From Phycisphaerae bacterium (lineage in GTDB: Bacteria; Planctomycetota; Phycisphaerae; UBA1845; Fen-1342): a stretch of 6,052 nt of DNA. Where the stretch lies: assembly GCA_026984555.1 (NCBI GenBank), contig JALSRY010000806.1:1-6052 (forward strand). Reading direction: 5' to 3'. A program made the translations under genes and the position numbers. Shown piece by piece: positions 1 through 6,052 of this stretch (the first letter of the stretch is position 1; every line of letters starts with the position of its first letter). Below the pieces are notes generated by a model that was not told the DNA's origin, did not search any database, and worked only from the letters and a program-made list of their open reading frames with translations.

Positions 1-46
1 GGCCGACCACCGGCGGCGACATGCGCTAGGATTGTTTCTCAAGCCG

Positions 47-70
47 GTGCCATCTTGTACCCGGTGGCAC
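47..70. repeat. Inverted repeat (6-bp stem)
   Basis: GTGCCA at 47..52 pairs with TGGCAC at 65..70 around a 12-base loop. The two arms also lie inside a near-direct repeat, CCGGTGCCA (44..52) and CCGGTGGCA (61..69). The short palindromic layout in front of a gene resembles the dispersed intergenic repeats of some high-GC bacteria; other copies would have to be found elsewhere in the genome to confirm this. Confidence 0.4.
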
Positions 71-90
71 AGGCGCGGCGCCCGCGACTC

Positions 91-109
91 GGCGGGTCAA
101 GAACCCGCC
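91..109. repeat. Perfect short hairpin (7-bp stem)
   Basis: GGCGGGT (91..97) and ACCCGCC (103..109) form a perfect 7-bp stem with a 5-base loop. CTC (88..90) and GAG (116..118) could pair outside it across an asymmetric internal loop. No T-run follows on the plus strand, so an intrinsic terminator is unlikely. It could be a structured 5' leader of the hfl mRNA or part of a dispersed repeat. Confidence 0.4.
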
Positions 110-158
110 CCACCCGAGACGCCGAACGGTGGAGAACACCCTTGGTGTTACGCGCGGC

Positions 159-166
159 AGGAGAGG
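159..166 (+). promoter_or_regulatory. Ribosome binding site of hflC
   Basis: AGGAGAGG ends six bases before the ATG at 173. It is a strong Shine-Dalgarno match and decides the start of hflC against the longer in-frame opening that begins with TTG at 32. Confidence 0.8.
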
Positions 167-172
167 TTTGAC

Positions 173-1147
173 ATGCGCTGGCTCGTACTCCTCATCGTGG
201 TCGGCCTGCTCGCCTGGGGTTCCACGTGTTTTTTCGCCGTGGACCAGACGCAGTATGCCATCGTGACGCGTTTCGGCGACCCGCTGCGCACGCGGATCGA
301 GCCGGGGCTGGGGTTCAAGTACCCGTGGCCGATCGACACGGTCGTGCGGCTCGACAACCGGCTGATGGTGCTCGAGACGCCCGCTCCGGGGCAACCCGAC
401 AAGGAGTACCTCACCGAAGACAAACAGTCCGGCATCGGCAAGAACGTGGTCGTCACGACGTTCACTTGCTGGCGGATCAAGCCCGATCCACAAGCCGTGC
501 TGCGGTTCCTCAAGACAATGGGCGACCGCCGCAGCGCTGAAGCCCGTCTGGCCGATGTCGTCCTGTCCGAGCTCGGCTCGGCCCTGGGGCGAACCGATTT
601 TTCCGTGCTCATCTCGACCGACGCGAAACGACGCGGTTGGGAGGAATTCACCGAGGGCATCCTCGAGCGCTGCCAGCAGCGTGTCGCAAACTACGGCATC
701 GAAGTCGTCGATGTGCGCATCTCGCGGCTGAACTTCCCCGAACAGAATCGGCGAAACGTCTTCGACCGGATGCGGGCCGAGCGTGAGACGATCGCCGCCC
801 GCTATCGCTCGGAAGGCGAGCAGAAGGCTGCGGAGATTCGTGCCCAGGCCGACCGCGAGCGTGACGAGATTCTCGCCAAGGCCCAGGAAGAGGCGACCAA
901 GACCCGCGGCGCCGCCGACGCCGAGGCCGCCCGCATCTACGCCGAGGCGTTCGACCAGGACCGCGATTTCTACGAGTTTCTGCGCACCCTGGAAGCATAC
1001 GAAAAGACGTTCGACGAGACGACGACGCTGATCCTGTCGTCCGACAGCGAGTTCCTGCGACTGCTGAACCGTGCCGCGCCGGTTCGCGGCGGCGCAGCGG
1101 AGGCCCCCGATGAGCGCCACCCCGCCAGTCAACCCGCCGGAAACTGA
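173..1147 (+). CDS. hflC: HflC-type SPFH membrane protein, FtsH protease modulator
   Basis: This 324-residue protein matches HflC in length (E. coli about 334) and layout. Residues 2-21 form a hydrophobic anchor, followed by an SPFH/band 7 domain with the typical opening around Tyr28-Phe34 (ITRFG-like) and EPGLGFKYPW at 43-52. Family hallmarks are GIEVVDVRISRLNFPE (175-190), RMRAERE (199-205), an Ala/Glu/Lys/Arg-rich helical stalk at about 206-255, DRDFYEFLRTLEAYEKTF (263-280) and a closing SSDSEFLRLL (289-298). The Ala-rich insertion that E. coli HflC carries before its GIEVVDVRI motif is absent. In the known system HflC and HflK form a large membrane assembly around FtsH and modulate its proteolysis; ftsH is not in this window. 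The last 38 bases, coding for a Pro/Ala-rich tail, overlap the start of hflK, so the two genes are very likely co-transcribed. The assignment as HflC rather than a generic band 7 protein is firm. Confidence 0.92.
   Translation: MRWLVLLIVVGLLAWGSTCFFAVDQTQYAIVTRFGDPLRTRIEPGLGFKYPWPIDTVVRLDNRLMVLETPAPGQPDKEYLTEDKQSGIGKNVVVTTFTCWRIKPDPQAVLRFLKTMGDRRSAEARLADVVLSELGSALGRTDFSVLISTDAKRRGWEEFTEGILERCQQRVANYGIEVVDVRISRLNFPEQNRRNVFDRMRAERETIAARYRSEGEQKAAEIRAQADRERDEILAKAQEEATKTRGAADAEAARIYAEAFDQDRDFYEFLRTLEAYEKTFDETTTLILSSDSEFLRLLNRAAPVRGGAAEAPDERHPASQPAGN
1098..1103 (+). promoter_or_regulatory. Ribosome binding site of hflK inside the hflC end
   Basis: CGGAGG ends six bases before the ATG at 1110 and sits within the hflC coding region. 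It favours 1110 over the upstream in-frame ATG at 1071, which would add 13 Arg-rich residues with no good site in front. Confidence 0.65.
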
Positions 1148-2114
1148 GCCCGAGCACCGCGTGCGAGCCGGGCTCATCGTGCTCGGGGTGCTCGTTGCGC
1201 TGGCGGCCTGGGCGCTGAGCGGGTTCTATTTCGTTCAGCCCGACCAGCGCGGCGTGGTGCGCTGGTTCGGAAAGGTGCCCGCGACACAACGCACACCGCC
1301 TTATGGCGTCGCGCCGGGCCTGCACTGGGCCCCACCTTGGCCGATCTGCCAGGTCGAGATCCCCAAGACGACCGAGGTCCGCCGCCTGATGGTGGGCATG
1401 ACGCCGCGGCTCCGCGAGGCGATTGCGCGTGGCGAGCTGTGGGCGATGCAGGCCAGCCCGGCCAGCGACATGTTCACCGGCGACGTGAACATCCTGAAGG
1501 TCACGATGGCCGTGCAGTACCAGGTGATCGACCCGGTGGCCTACCTCTATGCGTGCGACAACCCCGACGAGCTCGTGCGCGCCACGGTGCAAAGCGCCCT
1601 CATCGAAGAGCTGGGCGGGCTCTCCGTGGACGACGCCCTCACCTCCGCCAAGGCCCAGCTCGAAACGGTCGTCCGCACCCGCGCCCAGACGCTGCTCGAC
1701 AAGTACGGGTGTGGCGTCCACCTCGTCGCCGCCAACCTCGATTCGATCGACCCGCCACGCGCCATCATCGCCGCGTTCAAGGAAGTGGTCAGCGCCAAGA
1801 AAGACGGCGAACGGGCCGTCGATCGCGCCGTCGCCGAAGCCAACCGGATTCTCCCCCGGGCGCGTGGCGATGCGGCCAAGGCGGTCGAACAGGCCCGGGC
1901 CTACCGCGAACAGCGCCTCGCCGAGGCCCGCGCGGCGGCGGACAGTTTCGTCAAGCTGCTGGCCGAGTACCGCCGATCGCCGCGTGTCACCGCCGACCGG
2001 CTCCGGTTGCAAACGTTCGAGCGTGTTCTGGCCCGCGTCCGCAAGATCATCGTGGACAACAAGCCCGGTGAACCCCCGACGCGCCTGCGGCTGATCGAGA
2101 AATCCTCGCAATGA
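1110..2114 (+). CDS. hflK: HflK-type SPFH membrane protein, partner of HflC
   Basis: The product has 334 residues: a short Pro/Glu-rich cytoplasmic start, one membrane anchor at about 20-41, and an SPFH/band 7 domain. HflK hallmarks are SGFYFVQPDQRGVVRWFGK (37-55), APGLHWAPPWP (68-78), TGDVNILKVTMAVQYQV (123-139), DPVAYLY (141-147), PPRAIIAAFKEVVSAKKD (215-232), a run resembling E. coli HflK through ANRILPRARGDA (244-255) and ARAYREQRLAEA (262-273), then FVKLLAEYRRSP (280-291) and RKIIVDN (311-317). It lacks the long Gly/Pro-rich N-terminal region and C-terminal tail of E. coli HflK (about 419 residues). It carries about 20 more residues than E. coli around 95-122, between the RRL motif and TGDVN. 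It overlaps hflC by 38 bases and has its own ribosome binding site. The expected role is joint assembly with HflC and modulation of FtsH. Gene order is reversed relative to E. coli. Confidence 0.9.
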   Translation: MSATPPVNPPETEPEHRVRAGLIVLGVLVALAAWALSGFYFVQPDQRGVVRWFGKVPATQRTPPYGVAPGLHWAPPWPICQVEIPKTTEVRRLMVGMTPRLREAIARGELWAMQASPASDMFTGDVNILKVTMAVQYQVIDPVAYLYACDNPDELVRATVQSALIEELGGLSVDDALTSAKAQLETVVRTRAQTLLDKYGCGVHLVAANLDSIDPPRAIIAAFKEVVSAKKDGERAVDRAVAEANRILPRARGDAAKAVEQARAYREQRLAEARAAADSFVKLLAEYRRSPRVTADRLRLQTFERVLARVRKIIVDNKPGEPPTRLRLIEKSSQ

Positions 2115-2169
2115 CGAAACACTCGGGCCGGTCATCCGCGGGGAAGGCCCGCGCCGATCGAGGGCGGCC

Positions 2170-2199
2170 AGCCCCCGGCGCCTGCAACCCGCGGGGGCT
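2170..2199. terminator. Possible bidirectional terminator hairpin
   Basis: AGCCCCCG (2170..2177) and CGGGGGCT (2192..2199) form a perfect 8-bp, GC-rich stem with a 14-base loop, 56 bases after the hflK stop and beyond the uvrA stop on the other strand. The position between convergent genes fits a terminator serving both. No clear T-run follows on either strand, so it may be weak, or just part of an intergenic repeat. Confidence 0.4.
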
Positions 2200-2218
2200 T
2201 CTCACAAAACGCCCGGCG

Positions 2219-2249
2219 CGCGAGCGCAGGCTCTGGTCCGCGCTTCGCG
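2219..2249. repeat. GC-rich inverted repeat downstream of uvrA
   Basis: CGCGAGCGC (2219..2227) pairs with GCGCTTCGCG (2240..2249) as a 9-bp stem with one bulged T and a 12-base loop. On the minus strand it starts 24 bases past the uvrA stop and could contribute to transcription termination or mRNA 3'-end protection. The sequence CGCCCGG also occurs on both sides (2210..2216 and 2263..2269). A dispersed intergenic palindrome is an equally good reading. Confidence 0.45.
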
Positions 2250-2273
2250 AACGGGGGTGGATCGCCCGGTTGC

Positions 2274-5200
2274 TCAGACACAGCCCTTGAAGTACGCCGC
2301 CGCGGCCCGCTTGACGAACCGCCGAAACGCGGGCGTGTCGATTTCGGCCCGGTCGTAGACGTACACGACAACCGCGTCACAGCCGTCGCGCCGCCGGCGC
2401 ACGTCCACCCGCGCCCAGTCGCCATAGGTCTCCAGGTCGTCGCGCTCGTCGAGCGTGAGCAGGCCCAGCTCGGCATCGAGCTTGCGCCAGTCGAAGGTGC
2501 CGCGCGGCACGCGGAAACACAGCTCCAGCAGCCATTCCCCGCCGGTGAGGGCGTGCAGGAACCACACGCGCGCGTCCGGGGCGGTGATTTCGACGCTGGC
2601 GCGATTGTTCCAGTTGGTCGGTGCGAAGCGCCCCCGGCCGATCCGCTGCGCCAGATCCACCACGTATTCCAGCGCTTCCGGTTGCCAGCGGCGTGGCTGG
2701 CCGTCGCGGTTGGTCCGCTGGCGCAGGTGCCAGTGTCGCCCGTCCACCTGCCAGGGCATGCGTGTGCCCTTGCCGATGTCGCCGAAGCGCTGGCGTTCGA
2801 CCTGCAACTCCGCGCGGGCATGTGCGCGGGGGTCGTAACGTGGCCGGTGCTCGCGTGGCCCGGCGGCCAACACGGCATCGAGCGCCGCCGCGGTGTGCGA
2901 AACGAGCGGGCCGCACCCCCGCGGGTTGCACGGCCGGGCCGCCGCGAGCGCTGCGCCGCTGACGAGCTCTTCGGGCGTGCCGAGCGCCACGACGCGCCCG
3001 CCGGCCGCGCCCGCCTCCGGGCCCAGGTCGATGACGAAGTCCGCGCTCTTGATCACGTCGAGGTTGTGCTCGATCACCAGCACGCTGTTACCCAGGTCGA
3101 CCAGCCGATGAACCACCTCGAGCAACTTGCGGATGTCGTCGAAATGCAGCCCCGTGGTCGGCTCGTCGAGGATGTAGAACGTCCGCCCGGTCTGCGGTTT
3201 GCCCAGTTCGGCGGCGAGTTTGACGCGCTGCGCCTCGCCGCCCGAAAGCGTCGGCGCGGGCTGTCCGAGCTGAAGATAATCCAAACCCACATCCGCCAGT
3301 GTCTGGAGCATTCGCCGAACCTTCGGCACGTTGGCGAACAGGTCGAGTGCCTCGACAACCGACAGATCGAGCACATCGGCGATCGACTTGCCCTTGAAAC
3401 GCACCTCGAGCGTCTCGGGGTTGTAGCGCCGGCCGTGGCAGACTTCGCACTCGACCCATACGTCCGGCATGAAGTGCATCTCGACGCAACGCTGCCCCTG
3501 CCCCTGGCAGGCGTCGCAACGCCCCCCGGGGCGATTGAAGCTGAAACGCTTGGCTTCCCAACCACGCAGCTTGCTCTCGGGCAACCGGGCGAACAGCTCG
3601 CGGATCCAGTCGAACACGCCGGTGTACGTAGCCGGGTTGCTGGCCGGCGTCGTGCCGATCGGCGATTGATCGACATTGATGACCTTGTCGAGCACGCCGA
3701 TCCCTTCGATCGCGTCGCAGACCCCCGGCGTGACGTTGGCCCGCTGCAAGTGCCGGGCCAAATGCAGGTACAGGATGTCACTCACGAGCGAGCTCTTGCC
3801 GCTACCCGACACGCCCGTGACACAGACGAATCGCCCGAGCGGAATCGGCACGTCGATACCCCGCAGGTTGTGCTGCCGCGCGCCACGCACCACGAGCCAG
3901 TTCGAAACCGGCGTGTCGGGATCGACCGGCGCCGGCAACGAAGCCGCCGGGCTTCGCCCGCGCTTGCCACCACGGCGGCCGGCACGGGATGCCGCTTTCG
4001 TCCAGGCGGCGGCGTCCACCGGCCGGCGGTTGGCCGGGATCGTAATGGACGTCCGGCCACTGAGGTACGCGCGCGTGAGCGAACCCTGACCGTCATGGTC
4101 GCCCGCCCCATCCTCCGGCGCAAGAGCGGTCGATCGAGCGCTCGCCGCGGGCCGGCGCAACTCGGCGGGCCGGCCTTCGGCGACGATCCGCCCGCCCAGA
4201 CGCCCCGCCCGCGGACCGAAATCGAGTACCCGGTCGGCAGCGGCGATCACGTCGCGGTCGTGTTCGACCAACAACAGTGTGTTGCCGAGCCCGCGCAGTT
4301 TGCGCAGGGCCTGGACGAGCCGCGCGGTGTCGCGCGGGTGCAGGCCGATGGTCGGCTCGTCCAGCACGTAGAGCACCCCGGTCAACCCGGAGCCGATCTG
4401 GCTGGCCAGCCGGATGCGCTGGGCCTCGCCGCCGGAAAGCGTGGGCGCAGCGCGGTGCAGCGTCAGGTAGCCCAAGCCGACGTCGATCAGGAACCGAAGC
4501 CGGCTGCGAATCTCGTGCAACAGTTCGCCGGCGATCCGGCGCTGTCGGGCATCGAGCCGCAACGACTTGAAATACCCGGCCACTTCCTCCAGCGGCAGGT
4601 TGCACACTTCGACGATCGTTCTGCCGGCGGGACGCCGACCGCGTGATGACCGGCTCGAACCACCCAGCCGGACCGCCGCCGCGTCGGGCCGCAGCCGACC
4701 GCCGCGACACGCCGTGCAGGGAATATCGGTCACGATGTTCGCCAGGTGATGACGCAACAGCCAACTGCTGCGGGTGGCGGCGTCGATGGTGGGAAACAGC
4801 CCGCGCCAGTGGAACCGCACGCCGGCAAACGCTTCGCCGGCATCGATCCATTCGCCCGTCGTGCCGAACAACAGCGCCTGAATCTGGTCGTGGCTCCAAT
4901 CGGCCAGCGGTGTATCGGGATCGACGCCCAGCCGCTCGCACAGGGCGATCAGCATCCGGCCCAGCGGGCTGGCCCGGCGGATGTTTCCCCAACCGGCGAT
5001 CGCCCCGTCGAACAGCGAACACTGTGGGCGATGGATGATCGCGGCCTGCGGGGCCCCTCGTTGCACCCCCAGCCCCTCGCACGTCTCGCACCAGCCGACG
5101 GGACTGTTGAAACTGAAGTGATACGGCGACAACTCGTCGAAGGCTGTCCCACAGCGCGGGCAGGAAAGCTTTTGCGAAAAACGCAGCTCGCGCTCGCGCG

Positions 5201-6052
5201 TCTTGCGCACACGCGGGCGCCGCCGGGGCGTTTGCGCCGCGGGTTCGTCGCGTACGATCTCGACCGCCTCGATGAGCAACATCATGACGCCGTCGCCCAA
5301 CGCCAAGGCGTGCTCGACACTCTCGGTGATCCGCCCGCGGTTGCGGTCGCGGACGACCGTGCGATCGACGACGACTTCGACGCGGTGTTTGCGGCGGGCA
5401 TCGAGCGTGACCGCCTGGACGGTTTGCCGGATCTCTCCGTCGACGCGAACCCGCGTATAGCCCGAGCGGCGTAGCCGGTTGAACATCGCGGCGTAGGTCT
5501 CGCCGTCGCCCAACCGCACCGGGGCGAGGACGATGATGGGAGCGCCTTCGTCAAGCGCGAAGATACGGTCGCAGATTTCGTCGACGGTCTGTGCGCCGAT
5601 CGGTACGCCGCATTCCGGACAATAGGGCACACCGACACGGGCCCACAGCACGCGCATGTAGTCGTAGATCTCGGTGATCGTGCCGACGGTCGAACGCGGG
5701 CTCTTGCTGGCGGATTTCTGCTCGATGCAGATGGCCGGACTGAGTCCCTCGATGTGATCGACGCGCGGCTTGGCCATCTGCCCGAGGAACTGCCGGGCAT
5801 AGGCCGAAAGCGACTCGACGTACCGCCGGTGCCCCTCGGTGTACACCGTGTCGATGGCGAAGCTGGTCTTGCCCGATCCCGACACGCCGGTGCAAACGGT
5901 CATCCGGTCGCGCGGAATGCGGACCATCACGTCCTTGAGGTTGTGCTGGCGGGCACCGACGACCGTGATCGCATCCGGTTCACCGGCGACGGCGGCGCGA
6001 CCCGTGGCCGGCCGGCTGTCTTTTCGACGCTTCGTGGCGTGTTCGGCGGCCA
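2274..6052 (-). CDS. uvrA: UvrA, excinuclease ABC subunit A, with C-terminal extension (5' end at window edge)
   Basis: UvrA is the ATP-dependent DNA-damage sensor of nucleotide excision repair; it dimerises and loads UvrB. Residues are numbered from the first full codon in the window (complement of 6048..6050). ABC half I has GARQHNL (32-38), Walker A GVSGSGKT (55-62), signature LSGGEAQ (538-544), Walker [10 protein letters not shown] (563-571) and switch His597. Half II has GARQHNL (723-729), Walker A GVSGSGKS (746-753), signature LSGGEAQ (935-941), Walker [10 protein letters not shown] (961-969) and His995. The UvrB-binding insertion lies at about 168-285. Zinc-type Cys pairs are C144/C147 with C445/C448, C297/C300 with C321/C324, and C845/C848 with C868/C871. 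The canonical end ([11 protein letters not shown], 1051-1061) is followed by about 190 extra residues with eight Trp in the last 161. The linker between halves is about 55 residues longer than in E. coli and contains a basic patch. All catalytic motifs are intact, so it should be active. The codon cut by the edge reads NTG and could be the start; otherwise the gene runs on outside. Confidence 0.96.
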   Translation of the reverse strand, partial: AAEHATKRRKDSRPATGRAAVAGEPDAITVVGARQHNLKDVMVRIPRDRMTVCTGVSGSGKTSFAIDTVYTEGHRRYVESLSAYARQFLGQMAKPRVDHIEGLSPAICIEQKSASKSPRSTVGTITEIYDYMRVLWARVGVPYCPECGVPIGAQTVDEICDRIFALDEGAPIIVLAPVRLGDGETYAAMFNRLRRSGYTRVRVDGEIRQTVQAVTLDARRKHRVEVVVDRTVVRDRNRGRITESVEHALALGDGVMMLLIEAVEIVRDEPAAQTPRRRPRVRKTRERELRFSQKLSCPRCGTAFDELSPYHFSFNSPVGWCETCEGLGVQRGAPQAAIIHRPQCSLFDGAIAGWGNIRRASPLGRMLIALCERLGVDPDTPLADWSHDQIQALLFGTTGEWIDAGEAFAGVRFHWRGLFPTIDAATRSSWLLRHHLANIVTDIPCTACRGGRLRPDAAAVRLGGSSRSSRGRRPAGRTIVEVCNLPLEEVAGYFKSLRLDARQRRIAGELLHEIRSRLRFLIDVGLGYLTLHRAAPTLSGGEAQRIRLASQIGSGLTGVLYVLDEPTIGLHPRDTARLVQALRKLRGLGNTLLLVEHDRDVIAAADRVLDFGPRAGRLGGRIVAEGRPAELRRPAASARSTALAPEDGAGDHDGQGSLTRAYLSGRTSITIPANRRPVDAAAWTKAASRAGRRGGKRGRSPAASLPAPVDPDTPVSNWLVVRGARQHNLRGIDVPIPLGRFVCVTGVSGSGKSSLVSDILYLHLARHLQRANVTPGVCDAIEGIGVLDKVINVDQSPIGTTPASNPATYTGVFDWIRELFARLPESKLRGWEAKRFSFNRPGGRCDACQGQGQRCVEMHFMPDVWVECEVCHGRRYNPETLEVRFKGKSIADVLDLSVVEALDLFANVPKVRRMLQTLADVGLDYLQLGQPAPTLSGGEAQRVKLAAELGKPQTGRTFYILDEPTTGLHFDDIRKLLEVVHRLVDLGNSVLVIEHNLDVIKSADFVIDLGPEAGAAGGRVVALGTPEELVSGAALAAARPCNPRGCGPLVSHTAAALDAVLAAGPREHRPRYDPRAHARAELQVERQRFGDIGKGTRMPWQVDGRHWHLRQRTNRDGQPRRWQPEALEYVVDLAQRIGRGRFAPTNWNNRASVEITAPDARVWFLHALTGGEWLLELCFRVPRGTFDWRKLDAELGLLTLDERDDLETYGDWARVDVRRRRDGCDAVVVYVYDRAEIDTPAFRRFVKRAAAAYFKGCV

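Larger units (their letters stand above)
1..158. other. Non-coding leader upstream of hflC
   Basis: I find no convincing gene here. The stretch holds two small inverted repeats, listed separately, and then the ribosome binding site of hflC. The frame later used by hflC is open back to a TTG at 32, but the encoded residues (Pro-, Arg- and His-rich) do not look like any HflC N-terminus, and the good ribosome binding site and hydrophobic anchor begin at 173. I saw no convincing sigma-70 promoter: a TTGTTT at 32..37 has no acceptable -10 box 17 bases downstream. The promoter may be of a type I cannot recognise or may lie upstream of the window. Confidence 0.5.

Noticed and set aside
1..29. Possible C-terminal end of an upstream plus-strand gene (PTTGGDMR then TAG at 27..29)
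   Set aside because: Nine codons before a stop are too few to support a call; the sequence upstream of the window would settle it.
32..60. Sigma-70-like promoter, TTGTTT with a TTGTAC 17 bases downstream
   Set aside because: The -10 candidate matches only two of six consensus bases.
32..172. N-terminal extension of hflC from a TTG at 32
   Set aside because: The 47 extra residues are unlike any HflC, run through inverted repeats, and the strong ribosome binding site and membrane anchor point to the ATG at 173.
26..1177. A minus-strand open frame of 383 codons opposite hflC
   Set aside because: Shadow of the hflC coding frame; no ribosome binding site or domain supports it.
648..2135. A minus-strand open frame of 495 codons opposite hflC/hflK
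   Set aside because: It lies antisense to two clear SPFH genes, has low-complexity Arg/Gly/His-rich sequence and no family signature.
2132..2878. A minus-strand frame running from the uvrA tail through the intergenic hairpins
   Set aside because: It overlaps the conserved-looking UvrA tail in another frame, and its C-terminal part is just translated inverted repeat.
2553..4646. A plus-strand open frame of 697 codons opposite uvrA
   Set aside because: It is antisense to well-conserved UvrA motifs, has no recognisable domain, and long antisense frames are expected in GC-rich genes with strong third-position GC bias.
2274..6052. UvrA-like class II or drug-export paralogue instead of the repair UvrA
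   Set aside because: The UvrB-binding insertion, the zinc-type Cys pairs and all ABC motifs are intact and align closely with repair UvrA.

Overview
The window is high-GC bacterial chromosomal DNA holding three recognisable protein genes in convergent layout, with no mobile element, CRISPR array, tRNA or rRNA that I can see. The combination of very high GC, an HflC/HflK pair, short GC-rich hairpins between genes and an oversized UvrA with an extra C-terminal domain suggests a member of the Planctomycetota. That placement rests on general resemblance, not on a search, and is moderate at best.

Left part, plus strand: about 170 bases of non-coding sequence with two small inverted repeats lead into an hflC-type gene (173..1147) and an hflK-type gene (1110..2114). 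The two overlap by 38 bases and form an operon. Both products are membrane-anchored SPFH (band 7) proteins. In the well-studied HflK-HflC complex they assemble together and modulate the membrane protease FtsH. The order here is hflC then hflK, the reverse of the classical Escherichia coli order.

Middle, 2115..2273: a gap between convergent genes, rich in inverted repeats that may end transcription from both sides or be copies of a dispersed repeat.

Right part, minus strand: uvrA, the damage-recognition ATPase of nucleotide excision repair, from the window edge down to 2274. Both ABC modules, the UvrB-binding insertion and the zinc-binding cysteine pairs are intact. The protein is at least 1258 residues, against about 940 in E. 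coli. The excess comes mainly from a roughly 190-residue C-terminal extension with a Trp-rich globular part, plus a long basic linker between the two ABC halves. This extension is the most interesting item in the window. The hfl pair and uvrA have no obvious functional link; they are simply convergent neighbours.
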